From positions 1-37,748 of the IMG/VR virus record IMGVR_UViG_3300024999_000229: 37,748 nucleotides of DNA, one strand, 5' to 3'. Positions 10,401 to 18,382 of this stretch are shown here, piece after piece (positions within the stretch are counted from its first letter, which is position 1; every line of letters begins with the position of its first letter). Source of the DNA: a virus. The notes beneath the pieces were generated by a model that saw only the letters and a list, made by a program, of their open reading frames with translations, searched no databases and was not told the DNA's origin. A program made the translations under genes and the position numbers.

Positions 10401-13400
10401 GTCTTTTATACCCTTTAAATTGTTTTTGGCAATTACTAATGAATCATTACCGTATGCGTCAAATTGAACTTGCTTACCATTATTTATATCATCTATTATC
10501 TTTAAGTATTCTTCTTTGTGCTTAGTCAATAAATCTAATCGTTTTTGATCTTTTTGTAATTGAGAAAAATTATTTGAACCATCCGTAATAAATGTATTAG
10601 ACATTTGTTCTTGTTTAATTTTTAATAATTCTTCATTGTCTTTAATTGCCTGTTTAATTGATTCTGATGAACCAATTATTGCCTTCCCCTCAGAATCATA
10701 TCCTTCTATTAAATCTGGGAATTGAGCAATTAGACGGTCTTTTACTTCTGCTAACTTTGTTTCCTCATCTGCTGTACGAGATGTTATAGAAGATAGGGAT
10801 TCATATTGATTGGCTAAATTTTTAGCTTCTGCAGTTTGTTGTTTAAGTGAATTAATACTTCTGCTTAATTCGTCAAATGCTTCTTTTTGTTTTTTTGCAG
10901 ATTTCTCTGCTGACGCTCCCATAAAGTCAAATATCATTATAATAGCAGTTACCGCACCGATTACTAAACCTATCGGATTAGCAAGCATAGCTGCCCATAA
11001 ACCTTTAATTGCAAAAGTTAGTGATGTTGTAGTACTCATCATTCCAATTTGTGCAAAAGACATTCCTGCTAATCTAGCTTGTGTTTGAACCAAACTTGAA
11101 TTTAACAACATAGTTGATGCAGAAAAATTCTTTAAAAAAGTCAAAAATGCTGTTCCTTTATTTACGGAAAGTATAGTAAATATAATCCCTAAAATAGTTC
11201 TAAGATTTCCAAAATTATTAATTAATAGAGTTATTCCACCTATCATGCTTTTTACAAGACTTGTATCTATAGTATTATTCCAGAAGTTATTTATGGAATT
11301 GCGAAGTTGATTAATCTTGGTTTCCCAACTGCCCATTCTCACTTCATTTTCAGCCATAGCACTTCCACTGGCAGTAGAGTATTCTTGAAGCATACTTTTA
11401 TACATATCAAAATTCTCTACTAAGGCAACTAATTGATTACCTCTGTATTTTCCGCCAAGACTTTCGATAATTGGGGCAGTTTTCATTGAACTAAGACCTG
11501 ACCAAATTCGACTCAAATCTTCTAAAACTGACATTGGGTTTCTTAGTTCTTCAATGCCATTTCGCATTTCATGAACTTTAATTCCAACACTATCCAATGC
11601 TTTTGCAGACTTAGACAATGCTTCGTCGTCAATTATATCTCCGTCTTCTGTTTCTCCCTTTATTTGTCTTATGTTCATTAAAATTCCACGAAATGCCCGT
11701 CCTGCTTCATTTCCACTCTTTTGTGTAATTGCTGTCATTGTCCCAACTGCAGCAGAAAGTTCATTTATTCCTACGGAGGCGTTTGCAGATATAGATCCTG
11801 CAACCATAATTCCTTCACTTATTTTAGAAATGCTGGTCGCGAACTTGTTATCTATGATATTTGCGCCGTCCAAAACTTTCATTAATTCTTCTTCACTACC
11901 TTTGTATTTATAAGCAGCATCAGTAGCAAGTAAAAATCCATTAGCTTGTTCTGCGGTAAGCTCACCAACGTTTTGAGACAGCAGAGAAACTTTTGCTAAA
12001 TCTTCCGCTTTTCCTTCATATCCTGCGCGACTAAATTCACCAATTGATTTTAAATAGTCTTGTGCTGTGCGACCAAAAGCATTAGAGGCTTCAAATGCAC
12101 TATCTTTTAAATTATTCATAGCTTCGGCACTAAGATTAGTTACTTTAGCAATATTTACCATTAATCCATCTAATTCTTTTAATGTGGTCAGGCCGGCTTG
12201 TAAAGACCTAAGTGGGGCGTACAGCGCGGTAGCAACCAAACCCCACGCAATCATCTTCCCAAAATTTTTACTGAGCGTAGTCAAAAAACTATCAGCAGCA
12301 CCATTTATTCTTGTAATTTCATTTGTAGCACTTCTTACAGATGTTGTTAATTGTGCAAACTGTAAATTCAATTCTCTTGCAGATTTTCCTCCAACAGTTC
12401 CAAATCTGGCTACTCCATCAGTTAACCGTGTCATTTCTGCTTGGATTTCTGGTCTTGCAAAAACAGTATCTTTTCCAACTTGCAAACTGGATAATTTATT
12501 TGCCATATTGCCTTGATATAATGAAATATCACTGGCACTTAAAGTTCTAGTATTTGTAGTTGCTATTATACGTTGTAAATCTCTATATTTAGCAATTTCT
12601 AACTCTAGATTTGCTATACTTTGTACAAATCCTCTTCTTTGCTCATTAGATAAATTTGTACTGCTATTTCTTGTCTGGTCAATTTGTAGTTTAATCTTAT
12701 CATATTGTGCAACTAGTGCTGATAAATTTCCATCATCTTTAATTCCAGTTGCAGGAGAAGTAAATCCACTTTTAAGTTTAGCAATTTTGTTTTCATATAA
12801 TTGAAGCTTATCTAATGCTTTTTGTATATTAGATCCTGCATTATTATCAATTAAATTCTCTCCGCTAAAAACATATCCTCTTTGAATACTATTTCCTGAA
12901 GCAATTTTTGCCATATCAAATTTTAGTTTTTCAATTACGCCACTTGCTCTTGTTACATTTGCTATAAATCCAGTTATTTCTTGCTTTGAATTCTTTAAAA
13001 ATGTAACATCTACATCTCCAAGAGATTTAAATTCTTTTTTAACTCTCTCAATTATATTAGAAGCAGAAACAAAAAATTGTCTTCCTTCTGCTTCTAATTT
13101 TGTCCTATCAAAAATTTGTTCTGTTTTTATTGGTGTTCTTGACAATTTTGAATCGCTTGCTACATAACCTGAAGTTGTACTTGTTATTCCTTTTGCATTT
13201 AATTTAGATATTTCTGCTAAATTAAATTTTACTTTTTCTAGTTGATTATTAGCAGATTTAATACTTGCTTCAAATGATTTTATATTGCCACTAGAATCTG
13301 TTATTATAGAACCTAAATCAAACTTTTTACCATTAAATGCACCTTTAATATATTTTTCAACATCTTCAATTGTTTTTATTACACCTTGTTTATATTTAAT

Positions 13401-13637
13401 ACCTTGATCTTTCAAATATTGCTCATTAAATATTTTAATTTTAGAACTTCCACTTTGTGATGTTGCTTTTTTAATCTTTTCCATAGTGTCATTAATCATA
13501 GTTAAATCTTTAGCATCTACTTTTAATTTAACCGATATATCAGTAGTTACTTGTTTTTGTAAATCTTTTATTTGTTTATTAATGTTTGTAGTTGCGGCAT
13601 CTATTTTTGCTTTAATTAATATATTTAAATCATCCAA
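7431..13637 (-). CDS. Tail tape measure protein (TP901 type)
   Basis: The protein has 2068 residues and starts at a TTG preceded by AGAGAGGTGG; there is no better in-frame ATG. Residues about 460-800 match the TP901 tape-measure core, with LKELDGLMVNIAKV, the phrase SAEAMNNLKDSAFEASNAF, then AGRAFRGILMNIRQI. Two hydrophobic segments lie near 810-830 and 880-910. Long coiled coils fill most of the remainder. Near residue 1915 is the typical ASGTKSHPGGLAKISELGPE segment. It sets tail length during assembly and is later ejected with the DNA. At roughly 1.5 angstrom per residue the tail would be about 0.3 micrometre long (an inference). Two small tail genes lie upstream and Dit lies downstream, as expected. 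A stretch around 9155-9420 has unusual base composition (see findings). Confidence 0.93.
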   Translation of the reverse strand: MDDLNILIKAKIDAATTNINKQIKDLQKQVTTDISVKLKVDAKDLTMINDTMEKIKKATSQSGSSKIKIFNEQYLKDQGIKYKQGVIKTIEDVEKYIKGAFNGKKFDLGSIITDSSGNIKSFEASIKSANNQLEKVKFNLAEISKLNAKGITSTTSGYVASDSKLSRTPIKTEQIFDRTKLEAEGRQFFVSASNIIERVKKEFKSLGDVDVTFLKNSKQEITGFIANVTRASGVIEKLKFDMAKIASGNSIQRGYVFSGENLIDNNAGSNIQKALDKLQLYENKIAKLKSGFTSPATGIKDDGNLSALVAQYDKIKLQIDQTRNSSTNLSNEQRRGFVQSIANLELEIAKYRDLQRIIATTNTRTLSASDISLYQGNMANKLSSLQVGKDTVFARPEIQAEMTRLTDGVARFGTVGGKSARELNLQFAQLTTSVRSATNEITRINGAADSFLTTLSKNFGKMIAWGLVATALYAPLRSLQAGLTTLKELDGLMVNIAKVTNLSAEAMNNLKDSAFEASNAFGRTAQDYLKSIGEFSRAGYEGKAEDLAKVSLLSQNVGELTAEQANGFLLATDAAYKYKGSEEELMKVLDGANIIDNKFATSISKISEGIMVAGSISANASVGINELSAAVGTMTAITQKSGNEAGRAFRGILMNIRQIKGETEDGDIIDDEALSKSAKALDSVGIKVHEMRNGIEELRNPMSVLEDLSRIWSGLSSMKTAPIIESLGGKYRGNQLVALVENFDMYKSMLQEYSTASGSAMAENEVRMGSWETKINQLRNSINNFWNNTIDTSLVKSMIGGITLLINNFGNLRTILGIIFTILSVNKGTAFLTFLKNFSASTMLLNSSLVQTQARLAGMSFAQIGMMSTTTSLTFAIKGLWAAMLANPIGLVIGAVTAIIMIFDFMGASAEKSAKKQKEAFDELSRSINSLKQQTAEAKNLANQYESLSSITSRTADEETKLAEVKDRLIAQFPDLIEGYDSEGKAIIGSSESIKQAIKDNEELLKIKQEQMSNTFITDGSNNFSQLQKDQKRLDLLTKHKEEYLKIIDDINNGKQVQFDAYGNDSLVIAKNNLKGIKDELPTLSSKVLESRKDLSSLADSFLKSSDSAQSLGKEAITKLIYDLSSLKDEAKITGEQFTNIFDGLEKSDFSSKLNEAKTKLEELVKSGVSNDVIKSSYESAISELSPYLEKLGSEGEVTGIILKNMLNMPSAQEAKEKIDKVTVSLSSLIKSSKDSTDSIKEYNQILYDQSNGQEMSIEKALELISANEKMADAISIVNGAVVINIDVIKTLRQAEIDAVTAKVTGSNKSIDAQIADTQATISATQIRINEINKEIEAINKLNAAKLSVREDEKGNYLSTNTSDSMASQAKYDLGNSQAQLNRLMNLKTFENGISSPNYGVSEPKDKKDKSSPTTPLSEFVSIEESLIRSFLTESKITEESNKLLEKQLQIAKSAKDYNKELTLSRQLIEGETKQISQLSQARSKMEDEFAKVSSEGGYSVRETLSWFDNKGEDTLAYQTKFKNSSVETRKTMNMTHDELQKLEKAYHETGVSIDTLTDSLVALKNSLTQIEIGKFEQSLSDLDKKINLSKSIMDLYDKSSEEYAKEQAKQITILKEKEDAIFNEIVTIGHLLKATDLTTESQKALNDEMANLKLTLNQNQKSMQDYANNIVQTLKDAAKIKKEIDISVINVEMISEDRRHQQVLDDIDSEEKAREDSINAQISAIDRLADAENYDKNLNKSQSEVQVLQNEQNYLVLDTSNEGRARSAELQKQLDEKNSEIDDMQNSHTNDLRKQNLQDALDAIKKESDAKKKSEDDAYDAKKKSLDDQKTATETAFNELMLNDEIWSAKVQEILDGNIEGIKTSLNTFANEFTNTLTEKAGEIDTSFQAIINTIKQIKSAANELDAFPNYASGTKSHPGGLAKISELGPELITTPDGHSFLSGNNGPEIVNLPKDSEVLPADLTKKLLNKSSIPAYATGIGNLSSNSVLADILSKVDISNLLNSVSVPSFSVPQFQAPQMANNVSTSTTNNLNPVFNITVPKGTTRSQVKEIADGVFKEFSKMIKK

Positions 13638-13677
13638 ATTAATCCACCTCTCTTTTATGTTTTAGGGCATGAAAATA

Positions 13678-13698
13678 CCCTACCTTCAAAGAGTAGGG
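13678..13698 (-). terminator. Weak hairpin before the tape measure gene
   Basis: A 6-bp GC-containing stem (arms 13678-13683 and 13693-13698, 9-base loop) is followed on the minus strand by ATTTTC. It lies in the 80-base gap between the upstream small tail gene and the tape measure gene. The short stem and T-run suggest partial termination or an RNA processing/stability element. Confidence 0.4.
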
Positions 13699-13717
13699 AG
13701 TTGATTTTATTATATAA

Positions 13718-14200
13718 TTATTTTGTTGTAATTCCTTTTGTTCGTAAATATCCTTTTAACCTAATCATATGTTCTTTTGTTTGCTTCATCTCTTCTATTG
13801 TTAATTGCATATACTCAAAAGCAGGAGTGTTGTAATAAGGATTGTATTTTTGATTACCATACTCTAATAGAAATGGTAATTCTTCATTATATGGACTTCC
13901 ATCAAATGATTGATGAATACCCCACATTCCTTCTGGTCCATATCTAGGAATTATTTTATCAGCATCTATATATATCTTAACTGATATTTCATCTCCAATT
14001 ACAGAAACTTTCCCTATGGTTAATGCTCGTAAAACTTCAAAACTGCGCGAATACATAGATTGTTCATTAGCATAAACAGTAGATAAGAGATACTTTTGAA
14101 TAGTATCTCTTACACTTCTTGCCACATCATCTTGCATAGCTTTTGCTACCTGTAATTTTGCATAATTAAGTAGTGAATTCACATCTTTAAAATCAGGCAT
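13718..14200 (-). CDS. Small neck/tail protein, HK97 gp10-like
   Basis: This 160-residue protein has an N-terminal helix, then a segment (about 25-60, around VRDTIQKYLLSTVY) followed by YSRSFEVLRAL and a beta-rich middle. That arrangement resembles HK97 gp10-type neck or tail-completion proteins with a conserved Y-x-R. The C-terminus is helical and basic. It overlaps the upstream gene by 8 bases, pointing to translational coupling. Gp10-type genes normally sit between the connector genes and the tail tube; here it is immediately before the tape measure, so the assignment is tentative. No catalytic motif is seen. Confidence 0.5.
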   Translation of the reverse strand: MPDFKDVNSLLNYAKLQVAKAMQDDVARSVRDTIQKYLLSTVYANEQSMYSRSFEVLRALTIGKVSVIGDEISVKIYIDADKIIPRYGPEGMWGIHQSFDGSPYNEELPFLLEYGNQKYNPYYNTPAFEYMQLTIEEMKQTKEHMIRLKGYLRTKGITTK

Positions 14201-14741
14201 TTTTATCTCCTATGTTAATACCCATTGCTTTTCCAAGATTTTTAAGAGAATCAGGAGATATCTTATTAAATTGTTTAGGCAATTCTTTTATTAATTTCAT
14301 TAATCCGTTTTGATCTGGAATTTTTATAATTAGTTTATTTAATGCTTGATTAACAATATTAACCATACTGTTATCAACCAACTGAATCTGTTCAATTTCT
14401 TTTTCCAAAATATTATAAATAAACTTCTTTTCAGATTCAGGAATTAATTCTATAATTTCATCTAGCACACCATATTCTTTTAATTCATCATATAACGCCA
14501 CAACATCATCTACTTCAAAATTTATATTTGTAAATTCATTTGCTAAAACATATTCAAAAGCGAACTCTTTCAAAGCAAAATCAATTCTTTTGACTTCCTC
14601 ATCAATTATACACAAATCTAAAATCTTTTTAATTAATATTTTTTTTGTAGATAGTGGTAAATAATTTTTAATTTTAAAGCCTACACATTCATTAATCTTA
14701 TATCCTTGCTCTCTAATAATTTCTAACGTTAATAATTCCAT
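14193..14741 (-). CDS. Probable tail assembly chaperone
   Basis: A 182-residue, mostly helical, acidic protein. The pattern KNYLPLSTKKILIKKIL, then a region with two conserved hydrophobic helices and YDELKEYGVLDEII, resembles small Firmicutes phage proteins that sit between tail tube and tape measure and act as tail assembly chaperones. Position (two genes before the tape measure) supports this. I do not see an obvious slippery frameshift site producing a longer form. The start is a clear ATG with GGAGG. Function is inferred from position and weak similarity only. Confidence 0.5.
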   Translation of the reverse strand: MELLTLEIIREQGYKINECVGFKIKNYLPLSTKKILIKKILDLCIIDEEVKRIDFALKEFAFEYVLANEFTNINFEVDDVVALYDELKEYGVLDEIIELIPESEKKFIYNILEKEIEQIQLVDNSMVNIVNQALNKLIIKIPDQNGLMKLIKELPKQFNKISPDSLKNLGKAMGINIGDKNA

Positions 14742-14779
14742 TTAATTAATTCCTCCATTTATTTATATTTATTCACATT

Positions 14780-14819
14780 AATACAACTCCATACGCTATT
14801 GAGTGTAGGGAGTTGTATT
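14780..14819 (-). terminator. Long hairpin after the membrane-protein pair
   Basis: Perfect 11-bp stem (arms 14780-14790 and 14809-14819), extended by three more pairs after one mismatch. It begins immediately after the stop at 14821. The longer T-run (TTTTT) is on the plus-strand side; on the minus strand only TATTAATG follows, so termination of the minus transcript may be moderate. It separates the 15.4-14.8 kb cassette from the tail genes. Confidence 0.6.
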
Positions 14820-14820
14820 T

Positions 14821-15237
14821 TTATCTAAGATTCTTAACAGCTAAAATTCCATCTTCTGAATTCATTTTCCCTATGTCATCTAAACGATTTGTTGATATAC
14901 TAAAATAATTTCCAATACTTTTATAATAAATTTCTAATTTGTTTACATAAGAAGTATCTACTTTCTTATTAAGATTGATTTCGCTAGATATTAACATTAT
15001 AGTAATATACAAGTTTTCATCATCATTCAAGTCATTTCTCCAATTTTTTGCTATATTAAGCATCTTAGATTTATCTGAAATATTATTCACTTTCAAATCA
15101 GATGCTTTTTGATAATCACCAATGTTATAATAATACTGAGCCAAACTAACTTTTTGATTATGCTTATAAGCAAAAAATCCAACAGATATTGCTATAATTA
15201 TCACTATGAATATCCCGATAATCTTATTTGTTTTCAT
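14821..15237 (-). CDS. Membrane-anchored protein of unknown function
   Basis: A 138-residue protein with one N-terminal membrane segment (residues about 7-24, IIGIFIVIIIAISVGFFA). A hydrophilic, mostly helical region of about 110 residues follows, including YYNIGDYQKAS, which resembles a tetratricopeptide-like helix pair. The N-terminal KTNK before the membrane segment suggests the bulk lies outside the cytoplasm (inference). It overlaps the upstream gene by 4 bases (ATGA), so the two are translationally coupled. It has none of the usual features of an endolysin or spanin. A lysogenic conversion or superinfection-exclusion role is possible but unproven. Confidence 0.75.
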   Translation of the reverse strand: MKTNKIIGIFIVIIIAISVGFFAYKHNQKVSLAQYYYNIGDYQKASDLKVNNISDKSKMLNIAKNWRNDLNDDENLYITIMLISSEINLNKKVDTSYVNKLEIYYKSIGNYFSISTNRLDDIGKMNSEDGILAVKNLR

Positions 15238-15440
15238 TGCTTCTCACCAACTTTTTCAGCTAAAACAATTAATAATCCACCTGAGAATATAGCTGAACCG
15301 AACGACATAATACCTACATAGTGGTAGAAACTTTCTGCTACACTTTTCCCTGATACAGATTCTATGTTAAGTAATAGGAATCCTGCTACTAGAAATAAAA
15401 TGGTAGATAATAGTGCTAAGATTTGTATAAACAATTTCAT
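15234..15440 (-). CDS. Small membrane protein, two transmembrane segments
   Basis: This 68-residue protein has two predicted membrane helices (residues about 5-24 and 41-61) separated by a short polar loop. The ribosome site AAGGAGG is excellent. It is the first gene of a two-gene unit with its own sigma-A-like promoter (15480-15508) and a hairpin after the second gene. Two helices and small size could fit a holin, but no endolysin is nearby and the partner is a single-pass anchored protein, so I do not call it a holin. Confidence 0.75.
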   Translation of the reverse strand: MKLFIQILALLSTILFLVAGFLLLNIESVSGKSVAESFYHYVGIMSFGSAIFSGGLLIVLAEKVGEKQ

Positions 15441-15479
15441 TATTGTATACCTCCTTTTAATATTTTTATTATTAAATTT

Positions 15480-15508
15480 ATTATATGCTATTTAGAGGAA
15501 GTATACAA
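15480..15508 (-). promoter_or_regulatory. Sigma-A-type promoter for the membrane-protein pair
   Basis: On the minus strand: TTGTAT (15503-15508), 17-base spacer, TATAAT (15480-15485). It lies in the gap between the stop of the large nuclease gene (15543) and the start at 15440, with about 35 bases of leader. Confidence 0.7.
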
Positions 15509-15542
15509 CAAATTATTGAAATTATGTTAAGAATTATGATTA

Positions 15543-17159
15543 TTAAATAGACGCTTGATGGTCTATATTATTACTTATTATTTTCTTTTTAAAATGTTTT
15601 GCAAAATTGCTATATTTCCCATATCTTTTGATTATTTCATGATATATTCCAGATTCTTTTCTAGATATAATCATCGTACTAGGTAAAACATCTTGATTAT
15701 TACTATATGGCATTAACACTTCTAAAAGTTCTTCATCAGTCATACTAAAACATTCTCTGGTGCTTATATTATATGTATTTTCTACATGTTTTAACTCAAT
15801 TCCCAAGAATGGTTTAAATATCTCTTTAAGAGTTTTAGTTTTTACATCATCCGGGTAAATAAAAAGACATTTATCTAAGTGTCCGTTTAATCTTAATATT
15901 TCAATTTTATCTTCTAATCTTTCTTTATACTTTCTCCCTATACCACCCCTTGGTTTATCTGAATACATTCCTGCATATTCTACATATCGCCATTGATTAT
16001 TAATAAACACTTTCCAATCAAAAACTTTTTTACTATCTTCTATTAATTCTTTATATTTTGGTTGTCTAATAAATATTAATTCATTGTCGATAAAGAAATT
16101 GGCAATATTACATTCTTCTAACGATTTGCATTTTTCTCCATTCTTATCAAAACATATCTTACCTGCTCCTCCACCTTTATAAAATTTTTTGTAATCTATA
16201 TCGAGTAGTTTACATATGTTTTCAATTGAACCAAAATGACTAATATATGTTGGTGCTGAAGCTATATCTGAATTATTATTCATATCATTGTGATAAGGAA
16301 TTCTTTTTAATTTCAGAAATAGATTATTAAAATCGGTTAACATTTCTTCCTCTGTTCTTACCATACTTGTTGATCCAGATGGAATCCAGTTTAAGCCTTC
16401 AATTACCTGATTATATGTAATGCCATCAAATACTCTTGTAAATAGATTCCAACTATACTTACAACCGTATTCTTCTAATTCAATAAACATAGGTGGTCTA
16501 TTTAAAATATTATATATTCTTGTAAGTTCATTTGTTAAATCTTCCTTAGTAACTTCCCCATGAATACTATTTAAATCGTATTGTGGTATATATTTCCTAC
16601 ATATATCATTATATTTTATTTTTACCTTTGTTTCTAAAACTCTCCTTCCAAAACCTCTATGTGTCAATGTATCATATTCTACTACTGTAGGACATTTATT
16701 TAATTTATCTGCTAACTTTATTAACTCTTTTATAGATATTTCAATTCTCTCTTCATCTGTTAATGGAATTTCTGCAATACCTGCTAAATAACATGCATTT
16801 TCATAACTCTCAAAATTTTTACAATAATATGTATGTGATGGTTCTAATTTATTAATCCTAAATTCTTCTCTAGTTGGTATTTTACCTAATAGATCATAAT
16901 GTTCTTTTAACTTTACCAAAGACCATTCTTTGTTTATTTTATAAGATGGATCTGATTTTATTAAATCACAAATATCAAAAATATCTCCTAATTTAGTACA
17001 TCCAAATGTATTTCTTGTGTAAGTAAGAGATGGTAATCCATTTTTATTTACAAACTCATTAGTGTTTGGTGTCCTTCCATTAATCTCATAAAAACCTTGT
17101 ATAGCTTTAATTACTTCTTCTTTAGTCCACTGTTTAAATTGATTTCTACTATTTCCCAT
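15543..17159 (-). CDS. Large putative homing endonuclease with associated repeats (A)
   Basis: This 538-residue protein starts at the ATG at 17159, preceded by AAGGAG at 8 bases; a GTG slightly upstream is less likely. It begins with five copies, each about 50-60 residues, of the homing-endonuclease-associated repeat. The pattern is a helix, then GRTPNTNEF / GKIPTREEF, then YxxxFxxxxxxxxxxxG, covering residues about 5-310. A sixth copy lies at the C-terminus (KRYGKYSNFAKHF). Between them, about 345-435, is a probable PD-(D/E)XK-type nuclease: a helix with SLEE, FDWKVFINNQWRYVEYAG, a basic helix, then CLFIYPDD. The catalytic lysine is not obvious. The repeats probably bind DNA. It sits between two autonomous cassettes, as free-standing homing genes often do. 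A paralogue lies at 24676-26307. Confidence 0.75.
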   Translation of the reverse strand: MGNSRNQFKQWTKEEVIKAIQGFYEINGRTPNTNEFVNKNGLPSLTYTRNTFGCTKLGDIFDICDLIKSDPSYKINKEWSLVKLKEHYDLLGKIPTREEFRINKLEPSHTYYCKNFESYENACYLAGIAEIPLTDEERIEISIKELIKLADKLNKCPTVVEYDTLTHRGFGRRVLETKVKIKYNDICRKYIPQYDLNSIHGEVTKEDLTNELTRIYNILNRPPMFIELEEYGCKYSWNLFTRVFDGITYNQVIEGLNWIPSGSTSMVRTEEEMLTDFNNLFLKLKRIPYHNDMNNNSDIASAPTYISHFGSIENICKLLDIDYKKFYKGGGAGKICFDKNGEKCKSLEECNIANFFIDNELIFIRQPKYKELIEDSKKVFDWKVFINNQWRYVEYAGMYSDKPRGGIGRKYKERLEDKIEILRLNGHLDKCLFIYPDDVKTKTLKEIFKPFLGIELKHVENTYNISTRECFSMTDEELLEVLMPYSNNQDVLPSTMIISRKESGIYHEIIKRYGKYSNFAKHFKKKIISNNIDHQASI

Positions 17160-17243
17160 ACTCAACACTCCTTAAAATTTTATATTCCTACTAAAAACCA
17201 ACCACACACTCCAAACCAAAACCATATAAAAAGGCAACAAAAA

Positions 17244-17268
17244 AGAAGGGAGGAGTGTATTCCCTTCT
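17244..17268 (-). terminator. Terminator upstream of nuclease gene A
   Basis: An 8-bp stem (arms 17244-17251 and 17261-17268, 9-base loop) runs on the minus strand into CTTTTTTG (six Ts). This is the second terminator between the acetyltransferase gene and the nuclease gene; the 86 bases between the two may encode a short RNA (see findings). Confidence 0.7.
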
Positions 17269-17354
17269 ACTGCATTGCAATTGCAGATTGTTACCAAAAC
17301 TATCAAATTAAAAATTGAGTATAGTTCAATATGACCTATAGTTAGATACACAAA

Positions 17355-17382
17355 AAGAACCCACTAAAACCAGTGGATTCTT
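17355..17382 (-). terminator. Terminator after the acetyltransferase gene
   Basis: An 11-bp stem in minus-strand RNA (one G-U pair), 6-base loop, followed by TTTTT. It lies about 55 bases past the acetyltransferase stop and closes that cassette. Confidence 0.8.
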
Positions 17383-17436
17383 CTCTAAACAAATATAACT
17401 AAAATAATACAATCTCCCAAACTAACAAATCAAATC

Positions 17437-18015
17437 CTATGTTCCAGTCTCTTCAACAACATCAATAACCTCATCATATAAAACATCTAATCTCATGCTT
17501 GTATTTCCTCTTTTATATTTTTCATTACATAAAAATCCTTGTTTCTTATAAAACTCAACAACAGTTGAATTATTCTTTGTGTCTGCATCTAGGATAATAA
17601 ACCTACAAGCAATACCTGCATTTCTTAAATCCTCAGTTATACCTCTAGCTAATTCAATCATTAAAGATCCAATGCCTTTAAATCTTTCTTTATATTTCAT
17701 ATCTACAGCTAACTTCCCAATCTTCATTGAAGGTATTGCTTCGAAATTCACAAATCCAATCTTGTGCGAGTCCTTTTCTAAACTAGAAAGTTTTATAGAG
17801 TCAGTAGATAATGCCATAAATGCAATTATGTCTGCATTTTCTTTATTAATTAAGAGATGAACTTTTGATATTTCTGCTTCTTGTAGTCCAATAGCTTCAT
17901 CTCTTAAAAACTTATTATATTCTTCAAATTCACAAGTGAAATCACAAAATCTATAGCCATTAGATAAGTCAACCAATTTAATCATGTCTTGAAAATCGTA
18001 AATACTTTGTATCAT
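17437..18015 (-). CDS. GNAT-family N-acetyltransferase, toxin-like
   Basis: This 192-residue protein has the GNAT fold. IGKLAVDMKYKERFKGIGS (residues about 97-115) carries the acetyl-CoA binding R/Q-x-x-G-x-G/A pattern, and LDADTKNNSTVVEFYKKQGF near 143-162 is the motif B/C region. The N-terminal part, with FxCEFEEYNKFLRDEA and IIAFMALSTDSIKL, resembles TacT-type acetyltransferase toxins that modify aminoacyl-tRNA. The start is 2 bases after the upstream stop, with GAGAAG inside the end of that gene, so the two are coupled. Toxin activity is an inference from this layout and the N-terminal pattern; a metabolic GNAT cannot be excluded. Confidence 0.75.
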   Translation of the reverse strand: MIQSIYDFQDMIKLVDLSNGYRFCDFTCEFEEYNKFLRDEAIGLQEAEISKVHLLINKENADIIAFMALSTDSIKLSSLEKDSHKIGFVNFEAIPSMKIGKLAVDMKYKERFKGIGSLMIELARGITEDLRNAGIACRFIILDADTKNNSTVVEFYKKQGFLCNEKYKRGNTSMRLDVLYDEVIDVVEETGT

Positions 18016-18017
18016 AT

Positions 18018-18272
18018 TTATCTTCTCAACTTTCTGAGTAACTCTTGTGCTCTCTTATTTCTAGCAAGAGCTGTTGGTGATGGTGGTCTTAAAAGAGCTT
18101 GTCTAATATCTTCAGCATATTGCCCTTCAACAACAGTTGCTCGCATGATGCAATTTTGAATTGTTTCCATTTGCTTTTTTCCTCCTTTCCACAATTTAAC
18201 TTTCTTTTTTGCCCTAGATTTATTAACCTTAGTTGTTTTTCCTTTTCCTCTAGACATTCTAACCATCTTCAT
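18018..18272 (-). CDS. Small basic protein, candidate antitoxin of the GNAT
   Basis: The start is set at the ATG at 18272 because AGAGG lies at the right distance and a strong promoter lies just upstream; a longer frame reaching 18386 would run through that promoter. The product has 84 residues. Residues 1-32 are extremely basic (RGKGKTTKVNKSRAKKKVK); the C-terminus has RPPSPTALARNKRAQELLRK. GNAT toxins usually follow an antitoxin whose C-terminus contains a PP-containing segment, but the usual ribbon-helix-helix N-terminus is not recognisable here. It could be a new kind of partner or simply a nucleic-acid-binding protein. Confidence 0.6.
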   Translation of the reverse strand: MKMVRMSRGKGKTTKVNKSRAKKKVKLWKGGKKQMETIQNCIMRATVVEGQYAEDIRQALLRPPSPTALARNKRAQELLRKLRR

Positions 18273-18308
18273 AATAAATTCCTCTTTCAATGAATTATTC
18301 GATGGTTG

Positions 18309-18337
18309 ATTATACCAAAAAATAGCAAGAGAGTCAA
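18309..18337 (-). promoter_or_regulatory. Near-consensus sigma-A promoter of the GNAT cassette
   Basis: On the minus strand: TTGACT (18332-18337), 17-base spacer, TATAAT (18309-18314), with an extended -10 (TGG directly before TATAAT). It is one of the strongest promoters in the window and gives an untranslated leader of about 30 bases before the 84-residue gene. Confidence 0.85.
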
Positions 18338-18382
18338 CAAAATTAATATATTTATTTCTTACTTTACAAACATAAAACAAAA

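Noticed and set aside
12067-12516. 149-codon plus-strand frame opposite the tape measure gene
   Set aside because: It lies wholly antisense to a confidently coding gene, has no ribosome site and its composition mirrors the codons of the true gene.
15234-15440. Holin of a lysis module
   Set aside because: Two membrane helices fit, but no endolysin is adjacent and the unit has its own promoter and a coupled anchored protein; not enough to call lysis.
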